NCBI RefSeq assembly: GCF_014205015.1
Contig: NZ_JACHMO010000001.1
Coordinates: 9,114,001-9,178,000 of the forward strand
DNA length: 64,000 nt
Source: Saccharothrix ecbatanensis
Lineage (GTDB): Bacteria; Actinomycetota; Actinomycetes; Mycobacteriales; Pseudonocardiaceae
Direction: 5' to 3'
The translations under genes and the position numbers were made by a program. The notes below the pieces were generated by a model. It saw only the letters and a program-made list of their open reading frames with translations. It was not told the DNA's origin and ran no database searches. Shown piece after piece: positions 50,660 through 61,546 of the stretch. Every line of letters starts with the position of its first letter. Within the stretch, counting starts at the first letter, position 1.

Positions 50660-52366
50660 ATGCCGGCCACCTGCGAGGTGCGCGTTCTCGGCAGGTTCTC
50701 CATCGTCGTCGAGGGCAGACCTGTCCCTGGTGACGTGTGGCGCAACCGCCGGGCGGCCGACGTGGTGAAGCTGCTGGCCGTGGCGCCGGACCACCGGTTG
50801 CACCGCGAGCAGGTGATGGACCGGCTGTGGCCCGACCTGCCGGTGGACGCGGCGGGGGCGAACCTGCGCAAGGCGGTGCACTACGCGCGGCGCGCGCTCG
50901 GGTGCGCCGACGCGATCCAGTGCGAGGGTGGGCTGCTGACGCTGTGGCCGGCCGGTGTCCTCGACGTGGACCTGGACCGGTTCGAGCGGGCCGCCGACGC
51001 CGCGCTGGTCTCGGGTGACGCCGGGTGGTGCGCGTTCGCCGCCGCCTACTACCGCGGTGACCTGCTCGCCGACGATCCCTACGAGTCGTGGGTGGTCGAG
51101 CCGCGGGAGAAGGCCAAGGACAAGTACACCGCGTTGCTGAGGGCCGCGGGCGGCTGGGCGCGGCTGCTCGAACTGGACGAGACCGACGAGGACGCGCACC
51201 GCGCGCTGATGCGGCGGCACCTGACAGCCGGCAACCGACGTGGGGCGCTGCGCCAGTTCGAACGGCTGCGTCGCGCGCTGCGGGAGCGGATCGGCGTCGG
51301 GCCGGATGCGGAGACCGTCGCGCTGTACGAGTCGGCGTTGACGGTGGACGCGGCCGAACCGCCGTCCCCGGCGCAACGGGCGGCGGTGGGGCTGGCCAAC
51401 GGCCTGGTCGCGTTCGGGCGGCGCGACCTCGCCGCGGCCGAGCGGTCGGCCAGGCAGGTGCGGGTGCTCGCGCTGGACGCCGACCTGGGGCACGAGCTGG
51501 GCGAGGCGTCGACGCTGCTGGCGCTCGTCGCGCATGCCCGCGGCACGTGGCACCAGGTGTTCCGCGAGGAGTTCGCCGACTCCGTGCGGCACCCGACGCG
51601 ACCGGAGGTCTACGACGCCCACCTGTGCTTCCAGGAGTTCTACCTGTACGGACCGGAGGGGCACGAGGGCGCGGAGTCGTTCGGCCGCGACCTGCTGGAC
51701 ATCGCGTCACGGGCGGGATCGGCGGCCGGGCGGGCGCTGGCCTACCTCCTGCTGGGCGAGTTCGCGTTGCTGTCCGGGCACGTCCACAGCGCCGTCACCA
51801 CGTTGCGGGAGTCCCTGCGTGAAGCCGAACGCGCCGGGTGCGTCTCGGCCCAGTCGCTGGCGCTGGAACGCCACGCCGAGGCCGAGGTCCGGCTTGGTGA
51901 CCGGGCCGCCGCCCGCGCCGACCTCGACCGCGCGCTGCCGCTGGCCGGGAGTTCCCGGATCCCGTCGCACCTGGTGATCCGCGTCCACGGGGTCCGCGTG
52001 CTCGCCGCCGACAGCCTCGGCGGCGAGCTCGGCGCGATCCGGGAAGCCGAACGGTGGCTGCACGAGGCGACGCACGTGTGCGATCCGTGCTCCATGGGGT
52101 TCCGGATCGCGGCGGCGACGGCGTGTGCGCGTGCGGGCAGCCCCAGCAGGGCCAGGACGCACCAGGCGGAGGCCGAGCGGATCAGCGGGCTGTGGCAGGG
52201 CGGTCCGTGGTCGGCCGCGCTGTGGGAGGTGCGCGCCGAGGTCCGTCGCGCCGAAGGCCGGGGCGCGCAGGCGGCGGCGCTGTTCCGCGAGGCGGCCGAG
52301 CAGTTCGCGGCGCTGGGCCGACCCCTGGAGGAGAGCAGGTGCCTGGCCGCCGCGGTCACCTGCTAG
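50660..52366 (+). CDS. SARP-type BTAD regulator
   Basis: This 568-residue regulator has an N-terminal winged-helix domain (EVRVLGRFSIVVEGRPVPGD start, about residues 5-80) and a BTAD/TPR domain (about 95-245, WVVEPREKAKDKYTALLRAA). A long TPR-like C-terminal region follows, with no P-loop NB-ARC visible. It probably activates the divergent DUF4242 and cupin genes. The ATG at 50660 gives MPATCEVRVLG; the frame is open far upstream, but that part is antisense to the cupin genes. Confidence 0.88.
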   Translation: MPATCEVRVLGRFSIVVEGRPVPGDVWRNRRAADVVKLLAVAPDHRLHREQVMDRLWPDLPVDAAGANLRKAVHYARRALGCADAIQCEGGLLTLWPAGVLDVDLDRFERAADAALVSGDAGWCAFAAAYYRGDLLADDPYESWVVEPREKAKDKYTALLRAAGGWARLLELDETDEDAHRALMRRHLTAGNRRGALRQFERLRRALRERIGVGPDAETVALYESALTVDAAEPPSPAQRAAVGLANGLVAFGRRDLAAAERSARQVRVLALDADLGHELGEASTLLALVAHARGTWHQVFREEFADSVRHPTRPEVYDAHLCFQEFYLYGPEGHEGAESFGRDLLDIASRAGSAAGRALAYLLLGEFALLSGHVHSAVTTLRESLREAERAGCVSAQSLALERHAEAEVRLGDRAAARADLDRALPLAGSSRIPSHLVIRVHGVRVLAADSLGGELGAIREAERWLHEATHVCDPCSMGFRIAAATACARAGSPSRARTHQAEAERISGLWQGGPWSAALWEVRAEVRRAEGRGAQAAALFREAAEQFAALGRPLEESRCLAAAVTC

Positions 52367-52393
52367 GCGGTGTTTCGCACTTCCAGAACATGC

Positions 52394-53410
52394 CTAGTCG
52401 TGGAACGCGCCGAGGTGGAGGTAGGCGGCGAAGGTGCCGAGCCAGTGCTCGGCGTAGTAGCCGTGGCCGAAGACGTAGGCGAGGCCGGCCTCGCGGTGGG
52501 CGTCGGCGGCGGTGCGGGCCAGGTCGGCGTAGCGGTGGGCGGCCGGTAGGGCGGCGGCGATGGAACGCCACTGCCAGGCGCGGGACAGGGCGAGGCCGAC
52601 CAGGTGCGACCCGTACGCGTCACCCGGGTCGTCCACCGGCACCGGCTCGCGCAGCACCTTCCAGCGCGCCTCCTCCAGGTTCGGCAGGAACGCCTCGAAC
52701 CACGCGGTGAACGCGTCGGCCGGCAGCACCCGCCGCATCAGGTCCGCCTCGGTCAGCGCGGGGGACAGGAAATCCGCCGCGTCCGGCTCGAACCCGCCGT
52801 ACCCGACGTCCTCCCGGTGCCACCGCAACGCCGCCTCCACGCACGCCGCGGCCAGCTCCTCGTCACCCACAGCGCGCGCCGCGTCGAGCACAAGCCCGGT
52901 GGCGAACGCGGTGTTGCCGTGCGTGCCGGACCGGTTCGGCAGCCGCGCACCGGCCACCTTGGCGAGATACCGGTCACGCAGGACCACGCTCAACGGCCGC
53001 AGCGCCACCGCCCAGGGTGAACCCCAGGTGCGGAGTTCCGCATCGAGCACCAACAGCCACGCCCATCCGTAGGGCCGCTCCCAGAACCCGCCGCCGGGGC
53101 CGTCGAAGTACGCCGCCTCGGTCTCCGCGTGCTCCGGGGTGATCAGCGAATCCAGCACCCGACGGGCCTCCGCCGCACCCTCGACCTCGGGCCGCGACCG
53201 CAGCACCCGGACCGCCAACCAGGTCTGATGCACGCACGAGTGCCAGTCGAACGACCCGGCGAAGATCGGGTGCAGCACCCGCTGCGGCACCAGGTCGGCG
53301 TCCCCGGTGATCACGTGCGACCAGTGCGTCGGATAGTCCCGCCGGAGGTTCTCCACCGCGGTCGACAGCAGCCGGGCCGCCATGTTGTCATCCAGCCGGG
53401 TGTCGGACAT
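52394..53410 (-). CDS. DUF2891 family protein
   Basis: This 338-residue cytosolic, alpha-helical protein of the DUF2891 family has GSFDWHSCVHQTWLAVRVL near residue 55, a PYGWAWLLVLDAELRTWG segment, HGNTAFATGLVLDAAR and a C-terminal GHGYYAEHWLGTFAAYLHLG. The repeated conserved histidines, tryptophans and acidic residues suggest an (alpha/alpha) barrel enzyme, but the reaction is not known. The ATG at 53410 is preferred (MSDTRLDDN). It is divergent from aroG (63-base gap) and convergent with the SARP gene. Confidence 0.85.
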   Translation of the reverse strand: MSDTRLDDNMAARLLSTAVENLRRDYPTHWSHVITGDADLVPQRVLHPIFAGSFDWHSCVHQTWLAVRVLRSRPEVEGAAEARRVLDSLITPEHAETEAAYFDGPGGGFWERPYGWAWLLVLDAELRTWGSPWAVALRPLSVVLRDRYLAKVAGARLPNRSGTHGNTAFATGLVLDAARAVGDEELAAACVEAALRWHREDVGYGGFEPDAADFLSPALTEADLMRRVLPADAFTAWFEAFLPNLEEARWKVLREPVPVDDPGDAYGSHLVGLALSRAWQWRSIAAALPAAHRYADLARTAADAHREAGLAYVFGHGYYAEHWLGTFAAYLHLGAFHD

Positions 53411-53470
53411 GGCCCACATCATGCACAGCCGGACCCGTGCCCGTCCCGAGGTGTGGACAGCTATCTTTAA

Positions 53471-54862
<1,392 letters not shown>

Positions 54863-54875
54863 TCCCCGGCTGAGA

Positions 54876-54908
54876 AGTGGCCCCCGACTCGCGGAGTCGG
54901 GGGCCACT
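54876..54908. terminator. Bidirectional terminator between aroG and pknL
   Basis: AGTGGCCCCCGACTC (54876-54890) pairs perfectly with GAGTCGGGGGCCACT (54894-54908) around a three-base loop. Confidence 0.85.
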
Positions 54909-54938
54909 GTCGTTCCAGGCGACTTTCGTCCCAGGGCC

Positions 54939-57008
54939 CTACACGGCGATCAAAGTGATCTTGGTGTCCTTGGGGACGCGTTCCCCGGCCCGGATGGACT
55001 GGTTGACGACGCGGGCGCGGTCGCGTTCGTTGAACTGGACGTCGACCTTGAGGCCCGCCTCTTCCAGGATCTTCTTCGCTTCCTTCACCGACTTGCCCTC
55101 GACGTGCGGCACGGTCACCGAGTCCGCCGACAGCACGACGGTCACCTTCCGGTTGTTCGGGGGCATGTTCGAGCCCGCCGGCGGGTCGGTGCGCACCACC
55201 CGGCCGCCGTCGACCGCGGCGGAGAACTCGGTCGGACCCTCGACCGGCTCGAACCCGGCCGCGCTGAGCTCCGCGAACGCCTCGTCCTTCGTCTTGCCGG
55301 TCACGCTCGGCACCGGCTTGGGCTCGGAGCCCTTGCTCAGCACGATGACCACCGTCGAGCCGATCGGCACCGGCGTGCCGGGCGCGGGCTTCAGCGTCAC
55401 CACCTTGCCCTTGGGCACGCGGTCGCTGAACGCGTCCTCGACGGGGTTGAGCTGCGACTTCAACCCGACCGACGCGATCTCCCGCTCGGCCGCGGCGATC
55501 TCGGAACCCGCGTTGACCTGCGGCACGACCGGCTTGCCGGCGGACACCACGATCCGCACGTGGTCACCCTGCGTGGCCTCGGTGCCGGCCGGCGGGTCGG
55601 TGCCGATCACCTGCCCGGCGGGCACGGTGTCGCTGTTCTCGGTCCCCTGGGTGGACTTGAGCGAGGCCTGGTCGAGCATCGCGATGGCCGTGGACAGCTC
55701 CTTGCCGACCAGGTCGGGCACCTTGGTGACGCGACCGACCGCGAGCCACCAACTGGTGAGCCCGACGAGGATCGCGGCCACCACCACGACGCTGATCCAC
55801 GTGACGAACTGCCGCTTGCTGCGCGCCCGCATTTCTTCGTGCAGCTGCTCGGGCGTCTTCTTCTTCGGCGGTCTCTTCGTCCGCACCCGGGCCGGCGGTG
55901 GGGGCGCCGCGGGCATGGGCTCGGACGGCGGCATGATCAGGTCGGCCCGGGAGATCGCCTTGGTGCCCTGCGGGCCGGTCGACGGCGGCACCAGCGGGTT
56001 CGGCCGGTGCACGGGCACGGTCGGCTCGGCGAACGGCGCACCCGCGCCCACCCGCACCGGCTCCACCCGCAACGTCTGCTCGGCCGGGCTCGGCGGCGCG
56101 GGAACGTGCGCCGTCGGCTCCTCGGTCGGCGCCGCCGAGGGCGCCGAGGCGGGTACCGGCACGTCCACGGTGGCCAGCCCGAGCATCGCCCGCGCGGTCT
56201 CCACCTCGGACAGGAACGAGTCGGCGTCCGCGGGCCGCAGGAACGGCTCCTTGCGGGTCGCCCGGCGGACCAGTTCGGCCACCTCGGCGGGCACGTCCGG
56301 CACCGGGGGCACGTCGTCGTTCACGTGCCGGTAGGCCACGGAGATGGCGTTGTCGCCCACGTACGGCGGCGTGCCGGTCAGCATCTCGTACAGCAGCACG
56401 CCCGCCGAGTACACGTCGCTGCGCGCGTCCGTGGTGCCCGTGGTGACCTGTTCGGGTGAAAGGTAGGCGACTGTGCCCAGGATCATGGTGTCGCTGGTCA
56501 CGCCCACCGTCGACATCGCCCGGACCAGACCGAAGTCGGCGACCTTGACCGTGCCGCCCGGACCGATGAGCACGTTCTCCGGCTTCACGTCCCGGTGCAC
56601 GAGGTCGGCCCGGTGCGCGGCGGCCAGCGGCGAGAGGATCTTCTCGATCACGGTCAGCGCCAGCGGCACGTCCAGCTTGCCGCGTTCGGTGATCAGGTCG
56701 CGCAGCGTGCCGCCCTCGACCAGCTCCATCACCAGGAAGACCCGGTCCTCGTCCACGCCCTGGTCGTGCACCTGCACCACGCCCGGGTGGTGGAGTTTGG
56801 CGGCGGCCCGCGCCTCACGCTCGAACCGCGCGACGAACTGCGGGTCGGCGGAGAACCTGGGGTCCATGACCTTGATGGCCACGGGGCGCTCCAGGCGGGT
56901 GTCCACACCGCGGTACACGGTGGACATGCCGCCCCGCGCTACCAGGGTGCCGACCCGGTAGCGTTGTTCGAGCAGCCCGCCGATCACGTTCGTAGCCGAC
57001 CTTTCCAC
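54939..57008 (-). CDS. pknL: Serine/threonine protein kinase with PASTA repeats
   Basis: This transmembrane kinase has 689 residues. Domain order: kinase domain (about 12-270; GGMSTVYRG P-loop, VHRDVKPENV catalytic loop, DFG, TPPYVG), a proline-rich juxtamembrane stretch, one membrane helix (ISVVVVAAILVGLTSWWLAV), then four PASTA repeats outside, ending KVDVQFNERDRARVVN and ITLIAV. It is the positional homologue of PknL (Rv2176), which is described without PASTA repeats, so this locus differs. The start is GTG 57008 or 56987. It is divergent from the DNA-binding partner gene. Confidence 0.92.
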   Translation of the reverse strand: MERSATNVIGGLLEQRYRVGTLVARGGMSTVYRGVDTRLERPVAIKVMDPRFSADPQFVARFEREARAAAKLHHPGVVQVHDQGVDEDRVFLVMELVEGGTLRDLITERGKLDVPLALTVIEKILSPLAAAHRADLVHRDVKPENVLIGPGGTVKVADFGLVRAMSTVGVTSDTMILGTVAYLSPEQVTTGTTDARSDVYSAGVLLYEMLTGTPPYVGDNAISVAYRHVNDDVPPVPDVPAEVAELVRRATRKEPFLRPADADSFLSEVETARAMLGLATVDVPVPASAPSAAPTEEPTAHVPAPPSPAEQTLRVEPVRVGAGAPFAEPTVPVHRPNPLVPPSTGPQGTKAISRADLIMPPSEPMPAAPPPPARVRTKRPPKKKTPEQLHEEMRARSKRQFVTWISVVVVAAILVGLTSWWLAVGRVTKVPDLVGKELSTAIAMLDQASLKSTQGTENSDTVPAGQVIGTDPPAGTEATQGDHVRIVVSAGKPVVPQVNAGSEIAAAEREIASVGLKSQLNPVEDAFSDRVPKGKVVTLKPAPGTPVPIGSTVVIVLSKGSEPKPVPSVTGKTKDEAFAELSAAGFEPVEGPTEFSAAVDGGRVVRTDPPAGSNMPPNNRKVTVVLSADSVTVPHVEGKSVKEAKKILEEAGLKVDVQFNERDRARVVNQSIRAGERVPKDTKITLIAV

Positions 57009-57183
57009 AGCCGTGGATCGTACGGTGGGTGGTGCAGACCGATGCTGTGCGTCGGAGCATCCCACGCTTGCTTGTGGGATCCGCGTCAAACCCCGGTGAA
57101 ACAGGGGGTGGCCGAAAGCCGACCCGTGGGTGTATCCCCACCACCCGGTTGGCGCAGGGCGTCGTTCACGTCGTTGTGGCATC

Positions 57184-57558
57184 GTGACGCAGGTGAGTGC
57201 GATTCCTGCCGCTGCGGATGTGCTGGCTCCCGACCTGGAGGTCCTGCCTCTACCCGAGGTCGCCGAGCGTCTTGACCTACCGATCAACCGTGTCCAACAG
57301 CTGCTTCGCGACGGTCAACTGCTCGCGGAGCGCCGGAACGGCATCCTCGTCGTCCCCGCCGCGTTCCTCGCTGCCGGAGGCGTTGTGAAGGGGCTGCCGG
57401 GCACCGTCACGGTGCTGCGTGATTCCGGCTTCTCGACCGAAGAGATCCTCCGGTGGCTGTTCACCGAGGATGAAACCCTCCCCGGCACGCCCATCGAGGC
57501 GTTGCGCGGCGACCGCGGCCGTGAGGTGAAGCGGCGGGCACAGGCCCTGGCTTTCTGA
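57184..57558 (+). CDS. Rv2175c-type DNA-binding protein
   Basis: This 124-residue protein with a helix-turn-helix-like fold reads PLPEVAERLDLPINRVQQLL, then RDGQLLAERRNGILVVPAAF, ending in FSTEEILRWLFTEDETLPG. In mycobacteria the equivalent protein is a substrate of PknL; the divergent arrangement here is the same. The GTG at 57184 is preferred; a GTG nine bases on is an alternative. The region between it and pknL holds about 175 bases of divergent promoter. Confidence 0.88.
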   Translation: MTQVSAIPAAADVLAPDLEVLPLPEVAERLDLPINRVQQLLRDGQLLAERRNGILVVPAAFLAAGGVVKGLPGTVTVLRDSGFSTEEILRWLFTEDETLPGTPIEALRGDRGREVKRRAQALAF

Positions 57559-57720
57559 CGAGCACAGCACCACCCACTACGACCGGCGACGTCCGGGCGG
57601 ACCCGAAGCCGGGGCCGTCCGGACGCCGCGCCGCGCCCGGCCCGTGGACAAGTGCGGAGTCGGGTCGGTGACTTGATCGTTCCGCCCCGGCGGCGGCGTC
57701 GCCTGTGCCAGACTCCGGCC

Positions 57721-58185
57721 GTGTTCCTCCGTGTAGTCCGTATTGTGCTCATCGTCGCCGGTTTGGCGCTGCTCGGCATCAGCGCGAGCGTGTTGTCGGA
57801 CACCAGTTCGACGAGCGGAAGCATCAACGCGCTGTGGGTCTGCGAGCCCGAGCGCCCGTCGTCGACCAGCGTCAAGTGCCAGATCCGCCAGGGCTCCTTC
57901 ACCGGACCCGGCAGCAGCGAGGTCCTCGACTACCAGGTCTTGCTGCCGGTCGGGCTCGGGCTGATCCTCGCCGCCATCGCGATCGGGCAGTTCGAGCGGC
58001 CCAGGGAAGTCGCCGCCGCGCAGCAACCGGGTCGGCCTCCGGTCCCGTCCGGGCCGCCGCATCAAGGACCGCACCCCGGACAACAGCCTGGACCTCCCGG
58101 ACAGCAGCCTGGACCTCCCGGACAGCAGCCCGGACAGCAGCAGGGGTGGGCGGGGCAGCCCGCGGGACCGCCTCAGCACTACTGA
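57721..58185 (+). CDS. Membrane protein with Pro/Gln-rich repeat tail
   Basis: This 154-residue protein has two membrane spans (VRIVLIVAGLALLGISASVL and VLLPVGLGLILAAIAIG) around an extracytoplasmic loop with two cysteines (WVCEP, VKCQIR) that may form a disulphide. The C-terminal tail repeats GQQPGPP and GPPGQQPGQQQG; the DNA has 21-base tandem repeats at about 58080-58140. The function is unknown. The GTG at 57721 is the start that begins at the first span. Confidence 0.7.
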   Translation: MFLRVVRIVLIVAGLALLGISASVLSDTSSTSGSINALWVCEPERPSSTSVKCQIRQGSFTGPGSSEVLDYQVLLPVGLGLILAAIAIGQFERPREVAAAQQPGRPPVPSGPPHQGPHPGQQPGPPGQQPGPPGQQPGQQQGWAGQPAGPPQHY

Positions 58186-58191
58186 CCCCGA

Positions 58192-59079
58192 TCAGCGGCC
58201 GATGACCCTGGCCACCAGCGCGCGCCCGAACGCGGGCACGGCGACCGCCAGCCGCCGCGAGTCCGGCACCGCCACCCGCCGGTCCAGCACCTGGTAATCG
58301 GCCGCCACGATCTCGTCCAGGATCTCCCGGTACAGCGTGAGCGCGGTCCGCACGCACGGCCGTGACACGGGCCGCAGCATCGGCACCCCCACCTCGGCCT
58401 CCCGGTACTCGGCGAACGTGTGCGCGACGAAGTGCCGGAACGCCCGCCGCACCCGCTGGTCCGACTTACCGGTCCGCCGGCACCACACCAGCAGCTCGCG
58501 GTCGACGCCGTGCACCGCCAGCACGTCCTCCGGCAGGTACAGCCGACCCCGGTCCAGGTCTTCCCCCACGTCACGCAGGAAGTTCGTCAGCTGGAACGCC
58601 CGGCCGAGCGCGGCGGCGGACGGTTCTGCCTCGGCTCGCGGCACGACGGTCCCGAACACCGGCAGCAGCTGCAACCCGATCACCGCCGCCGAACCGTGGA
58701 CGTACCGCTCCAGCGCGGCGAAGTCCGGGTACGACGTGACGGTCAGGTCCATCCGCATCGACGCCAGGAACTCGGTGAACAACGAGTGGTCGATCGAGTA
58801 CCGGTGCGCGGTGTCCACCACGGCGGCGAGCACCGGGTGACCGGTCGCCCGCCCCGCCCACTCCTCCTCCAGCCGCGCTTCCCACAGCTTCAACTCGGCC
58901 GTCGGGTCGGCGGACTCACCGCTGTCCACGATCTCGTCGGCCCACCGGGCGAAGCCGTACAGGGCGTGCACGGCGGGCCGCTGGTCGGGCCCGAGCAGCT
59001 TCGTGGCGAGGAAGAACGTGCGGCCGTGCCGGGCGTTCAGCTCGCGGCAACGGGCGTACGCCGCGGCCAGGTCCGTCAC
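58192..59079 (-). CDS. crtB: Phytoene synthase-like prenyltransferase
   Basis: This 295-residue squalene/phytoene synthase family enzyme condenses two geranylgeranyl diphosphate molecules. The aspartate-rich motifs are YGFARWADEIVD (about 41-52, DXXXD-type) and QLTNFLRDVGED near residue 165. The GTG at 59079 overlaps the mptA stop by four bases. With crtI and the polyprenyl synthase in this window it makes a carotenoid set; squalene synthesis is a less likely alternative. Confidence 0.9.
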   Translation of the reverse strand: MTDLAAAYARCRELNARHGRTFFLATKLLGPDQRPAVHALYGFARWADEIVDSGESADPTAELKLWEARLEEEWAGRATGHPVLAAVVDTAHRYSIDHSLFTEFLASMRMDLTVTSYPDFAALERYVHGSAAVIGLQLLPVFGTVVPRAEAEPSAAALGRAFQLTNFLRDVGEDLDRGRLYLPEDVLAVHGVDRELLVWCRRTGKSDQRVRRAFRHFVAHTFAEYREAEVGVPMLRPVSRPCVRTALTLYREILDEIVAADYQVLDRRVAVPDSRRLAVAVPAFGRALVARVIGR

Positions 59080-60626
59080 ACGTACCTGCCGGACAGCCGC
59101 AGCGGGTCGGGCTTGGTCAGCGACACGCACGCGAGCGCGGACACGGCGGCGACCATCGCCAGGTAGACCCACGCGTACAGCGCCGTGTCGCCGTTGGGGA
59201 ACGTCACCAGCAGGAGGCAGGTCGAGAAGAACGCCGCCGCCTTCAGCCCGACCTCGGTCCACGGCAGCGCGGCGGCCATCACCAGCGGCCAGCTGAAGTA
59301 CCAGGGCAGCGTCGCGGGGGAGAGCAGGGCCACGGCCAGCATGGTGATCGCGGCGCGGCGCACCGCCTCCGGCCCGCCGTCACGGGCGGCCCGCCACTGC
59401 CGCCACGCGATGTAGACCAGCAGCACCGAGCCGAGCCCGCGGGCGATGGTCATGAACCAGCCCGGTTCGACCCGGACGACCGCGTTGACCGCGGTGTGCG
59501 CGAAATCGCCGACCGCGCTGGGCAGCGACAGCCAGTTCACGATCGTGGAGGACGAGCTGAGCGCCGGGATCCAGCCCAGGTCCAGCCCGGACAGGAGGGT
59601 GGTCGCGGCGAACACCGAGACGAACGTGGCCACGCCGCCCGCGATGGCCTTGCCCAGCTGCGCCGTCCGCGTGCCGGGCAGCCGACGTGCCCACACCAAC
59701 ACCAGGAACGGCAGCGCGACCACGGCGGTGGCCTTCACCGCGAACGCCAACGTCACCACCGCTATGCCCAGCACGTGTCTGCGGTCCAGCACCAAGAGCA
59801 CGCCGGCGGCCAGCAGGCCGACCATGAGCAGGTCGTTGTGCGCGCCGGCGATCAGGTGCACCAGCATCAACGGGTTCGCGGCGGCCACCCACAGCGCGAT
59901 GGCGGCGCGTCCGCCGAGGTGGCGGGTGAGGCCGGTCAGCGCCCAGCACAGCAGCGCCAGGCCGATGGCGAGCACCAGCCGCATGACCACCACGCCGCCG
60001 ATGACGCTGCCGCCGGTCACCCAGACGACACCTTCCGAGAGCATGAGGAACAGCGGCCCGTACGGCGCGGGCGTGTTCTGCCAGACCCAGCTCACGTTGT
60101 CCGACAGCGGGCTCTGGAGCACCGCCGGCCCGACCGAGTACGGATCCAGGCCGTTGAGGGCGAGCTGGCCCTGTGCCAGGTAGCTGTAGATGTCCTTGCT
60201 GAACAACGGCGGCGCGAACATCAGCGGCAGCGTCCAGGCGACGATCGCGGTCAGCACCGCGGTGGTGCCGACGTGCCGGTTGCGCACCATTCGGCCCAGC
60301 CGGATCCACGCCCAGACGACCATGCCGAGACCGATGTAGAGGACCGCGGTGGCCAGGTCGTGGCCGTGGCCGTACCGGATGAAGCTCAGCGTGGTGTCGG
60401 CGAGCAGCGGGTCGTGCTTGAGGATCGCGCCCGCGCCCGTGCCGCCCAGCGCGAGCAGCATGACGCCGCCGACGCCGAGCAGGATCGTCCGGATCGGGAT
60501 GCCGCCGGGATCGGAGCGGTCCGGCCGGCTCGACCGACTGGCCTGCTCCGGAACCTGGGTAGCCGACGACCGCACCGGCTCGACAGGTGCGGCGCTCGAT
60601 CGTGGAGAAGACGGGGTCGCGGCCAT
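59076..60626 (-). CDS. mptA: Polyprenol-phosphomannose-dependent alpha-1,6-mannosyltransferase
   Basis: This integral-membrane GT-C glycosyltransferase of 516 residues has about 12-13 spans. The first loop contains the GT-C acidic motif in LFSKDIYSYLAQGQLALNGL (about residue 160), followed by DPYSVGP. In mycobacteria the equivalent MptA (Rv2174, same length) elongates the mannan core of lipomannan. The ATG at 60626 is preferred; the frame stays open 21 bases upstream. It overlaps crtB by four bases. Confidence 0.9.
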   Translation of the reverse strand: MAATPSSPRSSAAPVEPVRSSATQVPEQASRSSRPDRSDPGGIPIRTILLGVGGVMLLALGGTGAGAILKHDPLLADTTLSFIRYGHGHDLATAVLYIGLGMVVWAWIRLGRMVRNRHVGTTAVLTAIVAWTLPLMFAPPLFSKDIYSYLAQGQLALNGLDPYSVGPAVLQSPLSDNVSWVWQNTPAPYGPLFLMLSEGVVWVTGGSVIGGVVVMRLVLAIGLALLCWALTGLTRHLGGRAAIALWVAAANPLMLVHLIAGAHNDLLMVGLLAAGVLLVLDRRHVLGIAVVTLAFAVKATAVVALPFLVLVWARRLPGTRTAQLGKAIAGGVATFVSVFAATTLLSGLDLGWIPALSSSSTIVNWLSLPSAVGDFAHTAVNAVVRVEPGWFMTIARGLGSVLLVYIAWRQWRAARDGGPEAVRRAAITMLAVALLSPATLPWYFSWPLVMAAALPWTEVGLKAAAFFSTCLLLVTFPNGDTALYAWVYLAMVAAVSALACVSLTKPDPLRLSGRYV

Positions 60627-60828
60627 CGCGGCAACATCGTCGCACAACGGCTGGACGCGCCTGCACGAGATTGCTCAACCTGGTGACACGCTCGTAACAC
60701 CCGGACGGATCCTCGCACGGCCGGGCCGCCCGGGGCAGTGGCCACATGGAGTATTCGGTCCAGGATCGGGATCGGTTCGACCTGCGTGGAGCCTGGCGGA
60801 TCACCTGTCACGGGCGATAATCCAACGC

Positions 60829-61533
60829 ATGTCCACAGCGGTCGGCGTTGACGGCTTGCGGGTGGTGCGCGGCGGTCGTGAAGTCGTGCGCGATGTCACG
60901 TTCGAGGTGCCGCGCGGGTCGGTGACCGGGCTCCTCGGGCCGAGCGGGTGCGGCAAGACGACGTTGCTGCGCGCGGTGGTCGGTGTGCAGGTGGTGGCGT
61001 CGGGCCGGGTGACCGTGCTCGGCCGGGCGGCGGGCAGCCCGGAGCTGCGCGACCGGATCGGCTACTCGACGCAGAGCCCGTCGGTGTACGCGGACCTGAC
61101 CGTGGCGGAGAACCTGCGCTATTTCGCGTCGATCCTCCGTGCGCCGCGCGGTGACGTGGACCGGGTGCTCGACGAGGTCGGGCTGAAGGGCAACGCCGAC
61201 CAGCTCGTGACCACGCTGTCGGGTGGCGAGAAGGGGCGGGCGAGCCTCGCGGTGGCGTTGCTGGGCAAGCCGGAGGTGATCGTCCTGGACGAGCCGACGG
61301 TGGGCCTGGACCCGGTGCTGCGCGAGGACCTGTGGCTGCTGTTCCACCGGCTGGCCGACGCGGGCGCGGCGCTGCTCGTGTCCAGTCACGTGATGGACGA
61401 GGCGGCCCGGTGCGACCGGCTGCTGCTGATGCGGGAGGGCGCGCTGCTCGCGGACGACACGCCGGACGCGTTGCGCGCGCAGACCGGGACCCAGGACCTC
61501 GAACAGGCCTTCCTGGCGCTGGTGCGGCGATGA
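60829..61533 (+). CDS. ABC exporter ATPase
   Basis: This 234-residue ATP-binding protein has Walker A GPSGCGKTT (about 38-46), signature LSGGEKGRASLAVAL, Walker B VIVLDEPTVGLDP and the H-loop VSSHVMDEA. It resembles the DrrA/NodI-like group of drug or lipid exporters. The ATG at 60829 is the start that begins directly before the domain. It is followed by the permease with a 13-base gap. The substrate is unknown; the position inside carotenoid genes may or may not be relevant. Confidence 0.9.
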   Translation: MSTAVGVDGLRVVRGGREVVRDVTFEVPRGSVTGLLGPSGCGKTTLLRAVVGVQVVASGRVTVLGRAAGSPELRDRIGYSTQSPSVYADLTVAENLRYFASILRAPRGDVDRVLDEVGLKGNADQLVTTLSGGEKGRASLAVALLGKPEVIVLDEPTVGLDPVLREDLWLLFHRLADAGAALLVSSHVMDEAARCDRLLLMREGALLADDTPDALRAQTGTQDLEQAFLALVRR

Positions 61534-61546
61534 GGGGGTGGCGGCG

